This document shows, piece after piece, positions 17,601-25,430 of a stretch of DNA of 64,000 nucleotides (positions are counted from its first letter, which is position 1; the number at the start of each line of letters is the position of its first letter). The notes below the pieces were generated by a model. It was not told where the DNA came from, made no database searches, and was given only the letters and a program-made list of their open reading frames with translations. Made by a program: the position numbers and the translations under genes. Source of the stretch: Polyangium sp. 15x6 (GTDB lineage: Bacteria; Myxococcota_A; Polyangia; Polyangiales; Polyangiaceae); the NCBI RefSeq assembly GCF_029960785.1, contig NZ_JASBQE010000015.1, positions 62,001 through 126,000 of the forward strand, written 5' to 3'.

Positions 17601-18919
17601 AAGGGCCCGATGGGCTCGCCGCCGTGACGCGCGAGGACCTGCTCGAGGCGCGCGCCGACGACGGCGAGGCAATCGAGGTGCTCTTCCAGATCGACCGAGG
17701 CGTCGAGCGCGCCGAGGGTGAGGTCGACATAGAGGACCGTGGCGCTGCGGACCGAGCGCGCGTCCTTGGCCTCGCGGGGCGCCCACGCGCCCGAGCCGAC
17801 GGCCGTGGGGAAAGGCCGCGACGCGCCTTCGAGGAGCGAGGTCACGCCGGGCAGCGGCCCGAGGGTGCCATCGGCGCCGACGACGATGGTCTCGGAGAGC
17901 TCGATCGGCGCGGGCGAGGACGGGCTCGGGGGACGATCGGTGACGGCGCCCCCGCCCGCGTCGAGTGATCGGAGCTCGCGCAAAAGCTCGTGCGTGAAGT
18001 GCTCGACGGTCTGGTAGCGATCGCCGGGGTTTGTCCGGAGCGCTCGGCCGATGACGGCGTCGATCCCCGCGGAGATGCCGAGGTCCGGACGGAGGCGCGA
18101 GGGCAAGGTCAGGGTGCCTTCGAGGCGCGCGGCGAAGAGGCGGGCGAGGCCGCCGGACTCGTCGAAGGGCCGCGCCCCGGTGACGAGCTCGCAGGCCATG
18201 ATCCCGAGCGCGTAGATGTCCGCGCGCCCGTCGACGTCGTTCGCCTCGATCTGCTCGGGCGCCATGTACGCGGGTGTGCCGCTCACCTGGCCGTCGACGG
18301 CGAGCTCGGGGCCGCCATCGAGGCCAAACGCCTTGGCCACGCCGAAGTCGACGACCTTCACGAAACACGCGTCGCCCGCGAGGGTCGTGAGCAGCACGTT
18401 GCCGGGCTTCAGGTCGCGATGGACGATGCCGCTCCGGTGGGCCTCGGCAACGGCGCTGCCGACCTGGGCCATCACGTGGCCGACGAGCGCGGGCTCGAGC
18501 CGGCCCACGCGGCGCAGGCGTTCGTCGAGCGACTCGCCGCGCACGTACTCCATCACGATGTAGTGCAGCTCCGTCGAGGCACTGCCGAAGGCGTGGACGA
18601 CGACCACGTTCGGGTGGCTCAGGCGGGCGAGCAGGCGCGCTTCACGGCGGAAACGCGCGTCGGTCTCGAGAAGCGTGGACAGCTCGGGTCGCAGGATCTT
18701 GATCGCGACGAACCGATCGAGGGCGAGATCACTCGCGAGCAGCACCTCGCCCATCCCACCGGCGCCGAGGCGCTTGATGATCTGGTACTTCTGCCCGAGG
18801 ACCGTTCCGGGGGTGAGCTTTGCCGTGTCGATGACGCCCCTCGCGGGCCCCGAAAGACCTCCCCCGATCCCCGTGGGCCGTGTTCGCCCGTCGTACCATA
18901 CCGACGAGCGCCGCGTCAC
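14696..18919 (-). CDS. Ser/Thr kinase with cyclase-like, AAA ATPase and TPR regions (1,407 aa)
   Basis: Domains in order. An N-terminal protein kinase (~residues 38-300) has all key motifs: GAGGMGEV, AIK, HRDLKPGN, DFG, GTPAYMAPE. A region at ~390-570 resembles a class III nucleotidyl-cyclase fold (TVLYVDLTLG, RLGIDAGRVVST), probably without activity. A P-loop ATPase follows, with Walker A GPAGVGKS and LFLLEDFEW. The last ~500 residues are TPR/helical repeats. This matches the large kinase-STAND proteins of myxobacteria that integrate signals through protein-protein contacts. The start is a GTG; no other start lies close to the kinase domain. The gene begins 15 bases after the stop of the DUF218 gene, so they are probably cotranscribed. 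Confidence 0.9.
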   Translation of the reverse strand: MTRRSSVWYDGRTRPTGIGGGLSGPARGVIDTAKLTPGTVLGQKYQIIKRLGAGGMGEVLLASDLALDRFVAIKILRPELSTLLETDARFRREARLLARLSHPNVVVVHAFGSASTELHYIVMEYVRGESLDERLRRVGRLEPALVGHVMAQVGSAVAEAHRSGIVHRDLKPGNVLLTTLAGDACFVKVVDFGVAKAFGLDGGPELAVDGQVSGTPAYMAPEQIEANDVDGRADIYALGIMACELVTGARPFDESGGLARLFAARLEGTLTLPSRLRPDLGISAGIDAVIGRALRTNPGDRYQTVEHFTHELLRELRSLDAGGGAVTDRPPSPSSPAPIELSETIVVGADGTLGPLPGVTSLLEGASRPFPTAVGSGAWAPREAKDARSVRSATVLYVDLTLGALDASVDLEEHLDCLAVVGARLEQVLARHGGEPIGPFTDRALCLFGPEGAAENDAERALDAALSLRAALGALSSDPTFPPSFKLGVRLGIDAGRVVSTQPRGGGVPFVSGAPVFEARGLARAASSGEIVATHAVLRRVRGLYETTSAGADVPGRRVASKKSTAYLGTNEIHGVRISLIGRDEELSVLRAVLARARMEQKPEVVVVTGPAGVGKSRLCMALVEELEEREGETYYFEMGRSTPAGQGVPYEPFLQAIRHRARVVDDDGPEQVRAKLDHYIRRYCAVDPTTLGEAEVELGRNLGALLGVGTSGDATAERDVVAGDEAQKKVLFDAVAEAYRRLATRTPLLFLLEDFEWATATTKALLGHVIERLAGYPALFVLVSRAEGAAAPDLSFLRDASGVVTIPVDPLEDDACEALIRHVLRALIDVPAGLVRQIAALAGGVPLIVEETVHQLVDEGVLVVGEGTWRLSSSRAASVRLPETLEQLLLGRLDRLEPRLSEAVEAAAVAGRRFWPSLLGELLEGRFEPRSLAELVRRGIFAHRRDAMLAGELDYAFTQAALQEVAQRRVPKARRRALHRAAALWLERATGGSPGPHDDLIGHHFREAGELALALPYKRRAAERAIRTHAIEEAVRMLEAAREILLEMPSSAMDEATRLGELLSLAGSLAHELVLAGSLARAIEVADDALARAAERDDFADEKARVAIEKGWALEHSGRYADARESFVRAEQWLGEDESLLALRALTGAMGASVHLGDHRDCAERLRRVLESHEKGDAAARTQEWERALSSAYRVLGNGYLHTGRYDEGEPTYQRAIDRAIAANAPVEAVDAYNGLAALHYFRGRLDLAESTWRAALEQTERWDLVQHRSVILSNVGELELARGDARAAIRTLSRAEVLHQRLGSLRGLAEAQRALAECHLVTGELDAAKGHAERCIELADRMSSPYMRGTARRTMARVLHARAKGDGAALAEASRFLDESISIFESANMGKLAEETRALAASLSG

Positions 18920-18934
18920 GAGGGTCGCGCGGGG

Positions 18935-19897
18935 CTACTGGAACAGGAACGAATGCCAGTACGCGAGGACCTCGCGGACGATGAACCACGGCTCCTTCAA
19001 GAGCCGCCGGCTCATGCGCGCGGGCACCGTGTACACCGCCACGCCCGCGCGCTCGAAGAGCATCTTCACGCGCGGCTCGTGATAATAATGCGTCACCGCG
19101 ATCGCCCGCGAAAAGCCGTGGCGACGCATCAAGAGCGCCCCGTTCCGCGCCGTCCACGAGGACGTGATGCCCGCCTCGTCGAGGATCACCGCGTCCTTGG
19201 GCACGCCCGCCGCGACCGCGCGCGCGCGCATCACCTCGGGCTCCGAAAAACCATTGTGGTCGTCGACAGCGCCGCTCATCACGAGCGCCCCGACGAGCCC
19301 CTGCTGGTAGAGGCGAATCGCCTCGTCCACGCGATCCGAGAGCGCGAGCGACGGCGTGCCGTCGTCCCAGACGCGCGCCCCGAACACAATCGCGCAGTCC
19401 GCCCGGCGTTCGTACCGCGTCGGGCCGAGCGTGACCATGAGGAGAAGCGGCATGGCCACGAAGCTCGCCGCCGTCACGGCCCCGCACGCGGCCGCCCGCG
19501 CGAGCGACCATCGAGGACGATCCGCGCGATCCGTCGCGATGCTCGCCGCGAGCGCGGAGAGACAAACCAGGACGACCAGGGAAGCCGGGACAAACGCCGG
19601 GCCATGGATCGCCCCGCTCGCGAGGACGCCGTAAAACGTGGCGACGTCGCGCGCGGCGAGCGCGGCCCCGATCCCGACCACGATCGCCCCCCCGAGGCGC
19701 GCCCACGCCGGGCGCAAGGGCCGCGCCGCGTGCCACAGGAGGACGACGGCGGAGGCGAGCTCGAGGACGCGGAAGATCGGCCGCGGCAAACCCGCGTCGC
19801 CGAGCCAGGTGTGTGTCGAATCGAAGGGAGGCCGCAAGGCCTCGCCCGCGAGGTTCACGAGGGCGAGCAGGCCGACGGCGAGGCCCACGCCGCGCAA
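18935..19897 (-). CDS. DUF218/YdcF-SanA family membrane protein
   Basis: A ~320-residue protein. The N-terminal half has four or five hydrophobic helices; the C-terminal half carries the DUF218 signature (AIVFGARVWDDGTPSLALSDRVDEAI, VMSGAVDDHNGFSEPEVM, ILDEAGITSSWTARN, VTHYYHEPRV) of the ElyC/SanA/YdcF family, implicated in envelope integrity. The conserved acidic and His residues are present. No ATG fits, so a TTG at 19897 is proposed; GTG at 19888 or a CTG overlapping the globin stop are alternatives. It lies between the globin and kinase genes, all minus-strand. Confidence 0.82.
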   Translation of the reverse strand: MRGVGLAVGLLALVNLAGEALRPPFDSTHTWLGDAGLPRPIFRVLELASAVVLLWHAARPLRPAWARLGGAIVVGIGAALAARDVATFYGVLASGAIHGPAFVPASLVVLVCLSALAASIATDRADRPRWSLARAAACGAVTAASFVAMPLLLMVTLGPTRYERRADCAIVFGARVWDDGTPSLALSDRVDEAIRLYQQGLVGALVMSGAVDDHNGFSEPEVMRARAVAAGVPKDAVILDEAGITSSWTARNGALLMRRHGFSRAIAVTHYYHEPRVKMLFERAGVAVYTVPARMSRRLLKEPWFIVREVLAYWHSFLFQ

Positions 19898-19938
19898 GGT
19901 GAAGGCGGCGTGGGAGCGGAGACGAGAAGCGCGCGAGA

Positions 19939-20589
19939 TCAGGTGATCGTGGGCGGGTTCGAGATGCGGGGCAGGCGCGTGCTCGGCGACGCGCCGCTCT
20001 TCGAAGACGGCGCCGCTTGCGAGTTCGCGCCGCCGTAGAGGGCCTGGATCGAGGCCGGCATGCGCGAGCCGGGCGGCATCGACGGACGGCCCATCGGCGG
20101 GCGGTACGAGGGACGCTTGACGGCGGGCATGCGATGCGCGCTGCCGCGGCGCGAGAGCGGCGTGCGGAGCGAGAGCGGCGCGACCTCGTTCGCCGCGTCC
20201 TTCATGACCTTCGCGAGCACGCCGTAGACCGTGGCCCACGCTTCCTTGACCTCGGGCGTGAACGCCTCGCCGAGGCCCTTTTCCAGCGTCCAGAGGAGCG
20301 CCGCACCGACTGTGTCGTAGTGATCGTCGCGCACACCGTAGGCCAGGTGGCGGCGACCGAGCGCCTGGACGGTCGGGATCAGCGCATCGAGGCGATCGAG
20401 CGCCTGGACCGCCACCTTCAGCGTGGACATGAGCTTCTTGCCCTGGTCCTTCATGTCACCCCGGAAGAGGGGCTTGAGAGACGGATCGACCTCGAAGAGC
20501 CGGCCGTAAAATAGTCCGGCGGCCACGTCCGCAATCGGCGCGACCATCTCGAAGGTCTTCTGGACCAGAAGCTTCTGCTCGTTGTTCAT
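19939..20589 (-). CDS. bacterial single-domain haemoglobin with a basic C-terminal tail
   Basis: A 216-residue protein; the ATG is preceded by GAGGAAA, and longer upstream starts lack this. Residues ~1-140 form a globin of the Vitreoscilla/flavohaemoglobin type: MNNEQKLLVQKTFEMVAPIAD, LFYGRLFEVDPSLKPLF, the proximal His in GRRHLAYGV and LLWTLEKGLGEAFTPEVKEAW. Unlike flavohaemoglobin there is no FAD/NAD reductase domain. In its place is a ~70-residue basic Pro/Arg/Ser-rich tail of low complexity (RPSYRPPMGRPSMPPG). It may bind oxygen or NO. The tail is unusual and its role is unknown. It lies upstream of the DUF218 gene. Confidence 0.88.
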   Translation of the reverse strand: MNNEQKLLVQKTFEMVAPIADVAAGLFYGRLFEVDPSLKPLFRGDMKDQGKKLMSTLKVAVQALDRLDALIPTVQALGRRHLAYGVRDDHYDTVGAALLWTLEKGLGEAFTPEVKEAWATVYGVLAKVMKDAANEVAPLSLRTPLSRRGSAHRMPAVKRPSYRPPMGRPSMPPGSRMPASIQALYGGANSQAAPSSKSGASPSTRLPRISNPPTIT

Positions 20590-20856
20590 CGTTTCCTCGC
20601 GGTCAGCCCTGTTGTCCGGGCGGAGAGATGCTTCGGCGACCACCAGCGCAACGACCTCTATCCAAGATCTGCGCCGACGTTTCACCGTAGCATGGGTCGG
20701 GCAGGCTCCGACAGTATTTGTTGCGAGGACGCCAAGCACATGGCGTCCAGCGCGCATCGTCCGCGCCCCGACGCGAGGCCCGCAACGTTTGCACCCCAAC
20801 GACATGGATGTCGCGCCGAACGGTGGAAACGCGCGGGATCGCAGGGCGCGGAGGGG

Positions 20857-22422
20857 TCAAACGGGAATGATGCCGCGCTTCTTGAAGGGCCGCTCGATGC
20901 GCTTGTGCCGCGCGAGCTCGAGGCCCCAGGCCACGGCGCGCCGCGTGTCTCGCGGATCGATGACGTCATCGATGAGGCCCCAGCCGGCGACCTTCATGAT
21001 GTCGATGTTCTTCTGGAGCATGTCGACCATCTGCTGCTTGAGCTCCGGCGGCGGCGGGGCGTCGCCGAAGAGCTTGCGCGCGGCGATGCCGAGCATGCCC
21101 TCGGGGCCCATGACGCTGATCTCGCCGGTCGGCCACCCGACGATGAGGTCCGGCTCGTAGGCGCGGCCGCACATCACGTAATAGCCGGCGCCATAGGCCT
21201 TACGCACGACGACCGTGACCTTGGGGACGGTCGCGGCGCTCATGACGTGCAGCATCTTCGCCCCGTGCCGGATGATGCCCTCGTGCTCGACCTTCGACCC
21301 GATCATGAAGCCGGGTACGTCCTGCAGAAACACGAGCGGGATGTTGAAGGCGTCGCAGATCTGCATGAACCGCGCGGCCTTGTCGGACGAGTCGACGTCG
21401 AGCACGCCGCCCATGTGGTTCGGCTGGTTCGCCACGATGCCGACGCTCTGGCCCCCGATGCGCGCGAGGCACGTGATGATCTGGCGCGCGAAGCGGGGCT
21501 TGATGTCGAAATACTCGCCGTGGTCCACGATCGCCGCGATGAGCTTGTACATGTCGTACGCTTTGCGCGGGTTCTCGGGGAGCAGGTCGAGCAGCGACTC
21601 CTCGCGGCGATCCGTGGGGTCGGTCACGGCGAGGCGCGGCGGCTCCTCCTCGCAATGCGACGGGAAGAACGAGAGGTACTTCTTGATCGCCGCGATGCAT
21701 TCGGCGTCGTTCTTGAATTCGCCGTCGCCGACGCCGCTCTTCGTGGAATGGATCTTCGAGCCGCCGAGGTCCTGCTCGGAGATGTCCTCGCCGGTCATGG
21801 CCTTGACGAGCGGCGGGCCGCCGAGGGCCATGGAGCCGATTTCCTTCACCATCGGTACGAAATCGGCGAGGCCCGGAATGTAGGCCGTGCCCGCGGCGCC
21901 GGGGCCGACCATGGCCGCGACCTGCGGGACGACGCCGCTCATGACGACCTGCTCGCGGAAGAGGTGGCCGCTGCCCGCGAAGAGCGAGATCGTGTCGGGG
22001 TGGCTCGATCCCGGGTCGATACGCGCGCCGGCGGAATCGATGAACCACACCATGGGCCAGCGGCCGCGCAGGGCCATCTGGCGCAATCGCGTGACCTTTT
22101 CCTCGCCGGTATGGCCGATGCTGCCGCCCTTGACCGTGAAATCGTAGGCAGCGGCGCAGACCATGCGGCCGTCGACCTTGCCGAAGGCGCAGACGACGGC
22201 GTCGGACGGCGGGCGATCCTTGCCGTCGCCGGCGGCGAGGCCCATCTGCGTGCCGTGCATGCCGACCTCGAAATGGACGCCGTCGTCGAAGAACGCGGCG
22301 AGCCTCTCGCGGGCGGTCAGCTTTCCGCGCGAATGTTGCTTCGCGACCTTGTCCTCGCCGCCCATCTTGCGCACCTCGGCGCGCCGGGCCTCGAGGTCCT
22401 TCAAGAGCTCACGCATGTCCAT
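20857..22422 (-). CDS. acyl-CoA carboxylase carboxyltransferase (beta) subunit
   Basis: A 521-residue protein of the propionyl-/methylcrotonyl-CoA carboxylase beta family. It contains the crotonase-like halves: GKLTARERL near residue 34, then VYDFTVKGGSIGHTGEEKVTRL, FIDSAGARID, GMVPQ-type PGAAGTAYIPGLADFVPM and, in the second half, NQPNHMGGVLDVDSSDKAARF, FLQDVPGFMIG, KAYGAGYYVMCGRAYEPDLIVGWPTGEISVMGPEG. It would transfer carboxyl groups from biotin to an acyl-CoA. The biotin-carrier and biotin-carboxylase subunit is not in the window. It is the last gene of the MarR-controlled operon, 3 bases after the enoyl-CoA hydratase. Confidence 0.93.
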   Translation of the reverse strand: MDMRELLKDLEARRAEVRKMGGEDKVAKQHSRGKLTARERLAAFFDDGVHFEVGMHGTQMGLAAGDGKDRPPSDAVVCAFGKVDGRMVCAAAYDFTVKGGSIGHTGEEKVTRLRQMALRGRWPMVWFIDSAGARIDPGSSHPDTISLFAGSGHLFREQVVMSGVVPQVAAMVGPGAAGTAYIPGLADFVPMVKEIGSMALGGPPLVKAMTGEDISEQDLGGSKIHSTKSGVGDGEFKNDAECIAAIKKYLSFFPSHCEEEPPRLAVTDPTDRREESLLDLLPENPRKAYDMYKLIAAIVDHGEYFDIKPRFARQIITCLARIGGQSVGIVANQPNHMGGVLDVDSSDKAARFMQICDAFNIPLVFLQDVPGFMIGSKVEHEGIIRHGAKMLHVMSAATVPKVTVVVRKAYGAGYYVMCGRAYEPDLIVGWPTGEISVMGPEGMLGIAARKLFGDAPPPPELKQQMVDMLQKNIDIMKVAGWGLIDDVIDPRDTRRAVAWGLELARHKRIERPFKKRGIIPV

Positions 22423-22425
22423 GGG

Positions 22426-23217
22426 TCATTTACCCGTCCATTTGGGGGTGCGTTTTTCCAGGAACGCCATCAGGCCTTCCCGCGCGTCGTCCGTCGAGAG
22501 CACGGCCCCGAGGCGCTCGCGCAAGAGAGGCAATGCATGTTCGAGTGCGAGATCGGCTTGCGCGGCGAACGCTTCGAGGCCGAGCTTGACCGTGATCGGG
22601 CTCTTGCTCGCGATCTGCCCCGTGATCCGCGCGACCTCGGCGTCGAGCCCGTCCGCGTCGACGGCCTTTCCGACGAGCCCGATCGCCGCCGCCTCGTCGG
22701 CCTCGAGTTTGTCGCCGAAGAGCATCATCTCCAGCAGGCGCCGCTGCGGTACGACGCGCGCCAGCACGGCCATGATCATCATCGGGAAGAGGCCCCGGTT
22801 GATCTCGGGCGTGCCGAGCTTGATCCCGCGCGCGGCGACCGCGAAATGGCAAGCCGCCACGAGCCCGAGCCCGCCGCCCATCGCGACCCCGTTCACCCGC
22901 GCGACGAGCGGCTTCGGCGAGCGCGTGATGGCGAGCAAGAGATCCGCGTAATCGCCCTTCGGCGGCAATTCCGAGCCCGGCCCGGACGAGCTCATCTGCG
23001 TGAAATCGCCGCCGGCGCAGAACGCGTCGCCCGCGCCCGTCAGGACGATCGATCGCACCGAATCGGCGGCGGCCGCGTCTTCGAGCGCCCAGAGCAGCTC
23101 GTTCACCATCGCGGGGCCGATGGCGTTTTTCTTGGGCGGGTTTTTCAGGGCGATCCAGAGGGCGCCGTTCTCCTTCGCGGCGACCTCCAGAAACCCATAG
23201 GCGCGCGCCGTCGTCAT
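22426..23217 (-). CDS. enoyl-CoA hydratase/isomerase family protein
   Basis: A 263-residue crotonase-fold protein. Diagnostic motifs are the CoA-binding loop GAGDAFCAGGDF, the oxyanion segment AMGGGLGLVAACHFAVA, and the C-terminal RLGAVLSTDDAREGLMAFLEKRTPKW. A catalytic glutamate equivalent is in the GTPEINRGLFP segment. The substrate is not determined; operon context (BKACE, carboxyltransferase) suggests branched or odd-chain acyl-CoA breakdown. The ATG at 23217 overlaps the BKACE stop by 4 bases. Confidence 0.93.
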   Translation of the reverse strand: MTTARAYGFLEVAAKENGALWIALKNPPKKNAIGPAMVNELLWALEDAAAADSVRSIVLTGAGDAFCAGGDFTQMSSSGPGSELPPKGDYADLLLAITRSPKPLVARVNGVAMGGGLGLVAACHFAVAARGIKLGTPEINRGLFPMMIMAVLARVVPQRRLLEMMLFGDKLEADEAAAIGLVGKAVDADGLDAEVARITGQIASKSPITVKLGLEAFAAQADLALEHALPLLRERLGAVLSTDDAREGLMAFLEKRTPKWTGK

Positions 23218-24122
23218 CGCGGCGCTCCGAGCGAGAGGATCTCCCGCGCCTCCTCGACCGTCGCCGGCCGCCGGCCCACGTCGCGCACGAGCCGCACCGC
23301 GGTCTCGACGAGCTCACCGTTCGATTTCGCCATCTCGCCATTCGGCAGATAGAAGTGGTCCTCGAGACCACAGCGGACGTTGCCGCCGAGCACGAGCGCC
23401 GTGGCGATCATGCGCCAGGCGCCGTGGCTGATCCCGATGACCTCCCACTCCGATCCGGCGGGCATGATCTTCGTCTGGAGCTGGAGCGACTCGACATGCG
23501 CCGGAATGCCGCCGAGCACGTTCACGATGAACGAGAACTGGAGCGGCGGCCGGAGCACGCCCATGTCGAGCAGCGGCGCGATCCCGTGCGTGTGCCCCGT
23601 GTCGAAGCACTCGAGCTCGGGCTTCACGCCCGCCTCGTTCATCACCTCGAGCAGCTTGATGATCTTCGAATAGGTGTTCGGAAACACCATGTCGAAATCG
23701 AATTGCTTGCGCTTGGCCGAGTACTTCGCGTAGTTCATCGTGCCCATGTTGAGGGCAGCGATCTCGGGCTTGCTCTCGCGCACGTACGTGCATTGATCGG
23801 ACACGTCTTCGAGGATCGTGCCCGTCGAGAAATTGAGGATGATCGGACAGCGGGCGCGGACCTCTTCCTTGATGCGGGCGAAGACGGCAGGCGAGAAGGT
23901 CGGGCCGCCTTCGTCGTTCCGGGCGTGGATGTGCACGACCGAGGCGCCGGCGTCATAGGCGCGCTTGCATTCGTCGGCGATCTCCACCGGCGTGTACGGA
24001 ATGCCCGGGTTTTGCTTGCGATTGGCGAGGACGCCCGTGACGGCGCAGGTGACGACGCAGATATCGGGATCACGCACGCCGGGCTTCTTGGCCTCGCCCG
24101 TGAACGACGGCTTCTCCTTCAT
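23214..24122 (-). CDS. BKACE (beta-keto acid cleavage enzyme, formerly DUF849)
   Basis: A 302-residue TIM-barrel protein. The N-terminus (VVTCAVTGVLANRKQNPGIPYTPVEIADECKRAYDAGASVVHIHARNDEGGPTFSP) matches the BKACE family, including the HIHAR metal-binding histidines. The remaining motifs (CFDTGHTHG, NVRCGLEDHFYLPNGEMAKSNGELVE) are also typical. The family condenses a beta-keto acid with acetyl-CoA to exchange a CoA unit; individual members use different substrates, so the substrate here is unknown. The ATG forms an ATGA overlap with the MarR stop, and longer alternatives run into the MarR gene. Confidence 0.93.
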   Translation of the reverse strand: MKEKPSFTGEAKKPGVRDPDICVVTCAVTGVLANRKQNPGIPYTPVEIADECKRAYDAGASVVHIHARNDEGGPTFSPAVFARIKEEVRARCPIILNFSTGTILEDVSDQCTYVRESKPEIAALNMGTMNYAKYSAKRKQFDFDMVFPNTYSKIIKLLEVMNEAGVKPELECFDTGHTHGIAPLLDMGVLRPPLQFSFIVNVLGGIPAHVESLQLQTKIMPAGSEWEVIGISHGAWRMIATALVLGGNVRCGLEDHFYLPNGEMAKSNGELVETAVRLVRDVGRRPATVEEAREILSLGAPR

Positions 24123-24634
24123 GGCTTCTCCTCTTCTTCCCCTGCGCGGGGAGCGCCCTCCACCTCGGACACGCGGCCCTCGACGTGCGAGACGACGCGC
24201 TTTTGCAGCTTGGTCAGGATGCGCAGCAAATGTTCGAGATCGCCCTGCGACAGATCCGTCAGCGCGCTCCGGAAGATCTCCATCGGCTCGACCTGGATCT
24301 CCCGCGCGAGCTTCTGACCTTTTTCGCTGAGCCGGATGTAAACGACCCGCCGATCCGTGGTCGAGCGCTCGCGCTTGACGAGCCCCTCGCGCTCCATGCG
24401 GTCGATGATCCCGGTCACCGTGCTGTTCTGGGCCCGGATGCGCTCGGACAGCGACGAGAGCGACAGGTCGCCGAGCTCCTGCAAGAGCTTGATGACGGTG
24501 AGCTGCGGGCCTGTGAGCCCGAACTGCGCCGCCAGGCCCTTCGTCAGGCGGCGCGACTCGGTATAGAGGTAGATCATCGTCTCGACGATCGCATCCACCT
24601 CGGGCTTGGTTTCGGGAGGGAGGGAGGCCGCCAC
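24119..24634 (-). CDS. MarR-family transcriptional regulator, autoregulatory
   Basis: A 171-residue winged-helix regulator. The GTG start lies 2 bases from the candidate operator. Motifs include LTGPQLTVIKLLQELGDLSLSSLSERIRAQNSTVTGIIDRMEREGLVKRERSTTDRRVVYIRLSEKGQKLA, the MarR DNA-binding helix and wing. The gene heads the operon with BKACE, enoyl-CoA hydratase and carboxyltransferase genes, all overlapping or within a few bases. It probably represses its own operon until an acyl-CoA or related ligand is present. There is no recognisable ribosome-binding site before the GTG, so translation may begin on a near-leaderless transcript of about 9 bases. Confidence 0.9.
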   Translation of the reverse strand: MAASLPPETKPEVDAIVETMIYLYTESRRLTKGLAAQFGLTGPQLTVIKLLQELGDLSLSSLSERIRAQNSTVTGIIDRMEREGLVKRERSTTDRRVVYIRLSEKGQKLAREIQVEPMEIFRSALTDLSQGDLEHLLRILTKLQKRVVSHVEGRVSEVEGAPRAGEEEEKP

Positions 24635-24635
24635 G

Positions 24636-24657
24636 GATGTTTCGTGTACGAAATATC
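24636..24657. promoter_or_regulatory. MarR operator (22-bp inverted repeat)
   Basis: The arms are GATxTTTCGT and ACGAAAxATC with a 2-base centre (GT). All positions pair except one (G against T). It lies immediately before the MarR start and overlaps the predicted -10 element and transcription start, as expected for autorepression. Binding is inferred. Confidence 0.7.
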
Positions 24658-24678
24658 CGGGCCGGAACCAAATGTCAA
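24650..24678 (-). promoter_or_regulatory. sigma-70-type promoter of the MarR/BKACE operon
   Basis: On the minus strand, TTGACA (24678-24673) is followed by a 17-base spacer and TATTTC (24655-24650). The -35 is a perfect consensus match. Transcription is expected near 24643, only about 9 bases before the GTG, giving a near-leaderless mRNA. The operator overlaps the -10. Confidence 0.7.
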
Positions 24679-24701
24679 GGAGGGAGTTCTAGCAAGCAAG
24701 C

Positions 24702-25337
24702 TCACGGCTTGAACGGCCGGAGCCCCATGGTCCGCGTCCGAGCGAGCCGTTCGAGGAACTGCTTGCGGGTGAGGACGATGGCGCCGAGCGCCTTCATGTG
24801 CGGCGTCATCACCTGGATGTCGATCCAATCGCAGCCCGCCTTGCCGAGGTGGTCCACGAGATACAAAAGCGCGACCTTCGACGCATTCGGCGTGAGGTGG
24901 AACATGCTCTCCGCCGAGAAATATCCCTCGACGCAGACGCCATAAATGCCGCCCACGAGCGCGCCCGCCTCGTCCCATACCTCGACGCTGTGCGCGAAGC
25001 CGAGCCGGTTCATCTCCTTGTAGGCGTCCATCAGCTCCGGCGTGATCCACGTGCCGTCCTGCCCGGGCCGCGGGACCTCGGCGCAGCGCTCGATGACCGC
25101 GTCGAAGCCTTGATCCACCGTGCAGCGGAGCGGGGTCTTCCGGAGCTCGCGGCGGAGGCTGCGCGAGAGGTGGATCCGCGAGAAATCGAGGATCGCCCGT
25201 TCTTTCGGGCAAAACCAGGGCAAGACATCGAGCCCGTCGATCGGCCAGGGAAAAACCCCGCGTCGGTACGCCTCGACGAGCACACGCGGCTCCAGGCTGC
25301 CGCCCACGGCCACGATGTCGTCGGCGTCGATGCTCAT
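24702..25337 (-). CDS. aat: leucyl/phenylalanyl-tRNA-protein transferase
   Basis: A 211-residue enzyme. Family motifs include VAVGGSLEPRVLVEAYRRGVFPWP, PLRCTVDQGFDAVIERCA, TWITPELMDAYKEMNRLGFAHSVEVWDEAGALVGGIYGVCVEGYFSAESMF and LGKAGCDWIDIQVMTPHMKALGA. It transfers Leu or Phe to proteins with basic N-termini, feeding the ClpS/ClpAP N-end-rule pathway in the cytoplasm. The ATG follows CGGAAG at a normal spacing. The operon promoter of the MarR gene begins immediately downstream of its stop, and SRPBCC is divergent upstream. The length is typical. Confidence 0.94.
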   Translation of the reverse strand: MSIDADDIVAVGGSLEPRVLVEAYRRGVFPWPIDGLDVLPWFCPKERAILDFSRIHLSRSLRRELRKTPLRCTVDQGFDAVIERCAEVPRPGQDGTWITPELMDAYKEMNRLGFAHSVEVWDEAGALVGGIYGVCVEGYFSAESMFHLTPNASKVALLYLVDHLGKAGCDWIDIQVMTPHMKALGAIVLTRKQFLERLARTRTMGLRPFKP

Positions 25338-25430
25338 GCTGGGTCTTCCGGGACGCCGGCCATAAAAGCGCCAAACCCCCCCCAGGTCAAGCCTTTGAGC
25401 GCGGCCGAATCCGGCTTATAGGCCAGGCGC

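Noticed and set aside
14834-17968. A ~1,040-codon frame antisense to the large kinase gene
   Set aside because: It has no recognisable domain; the minus strand encodes intact kinase and ATPase motifs.
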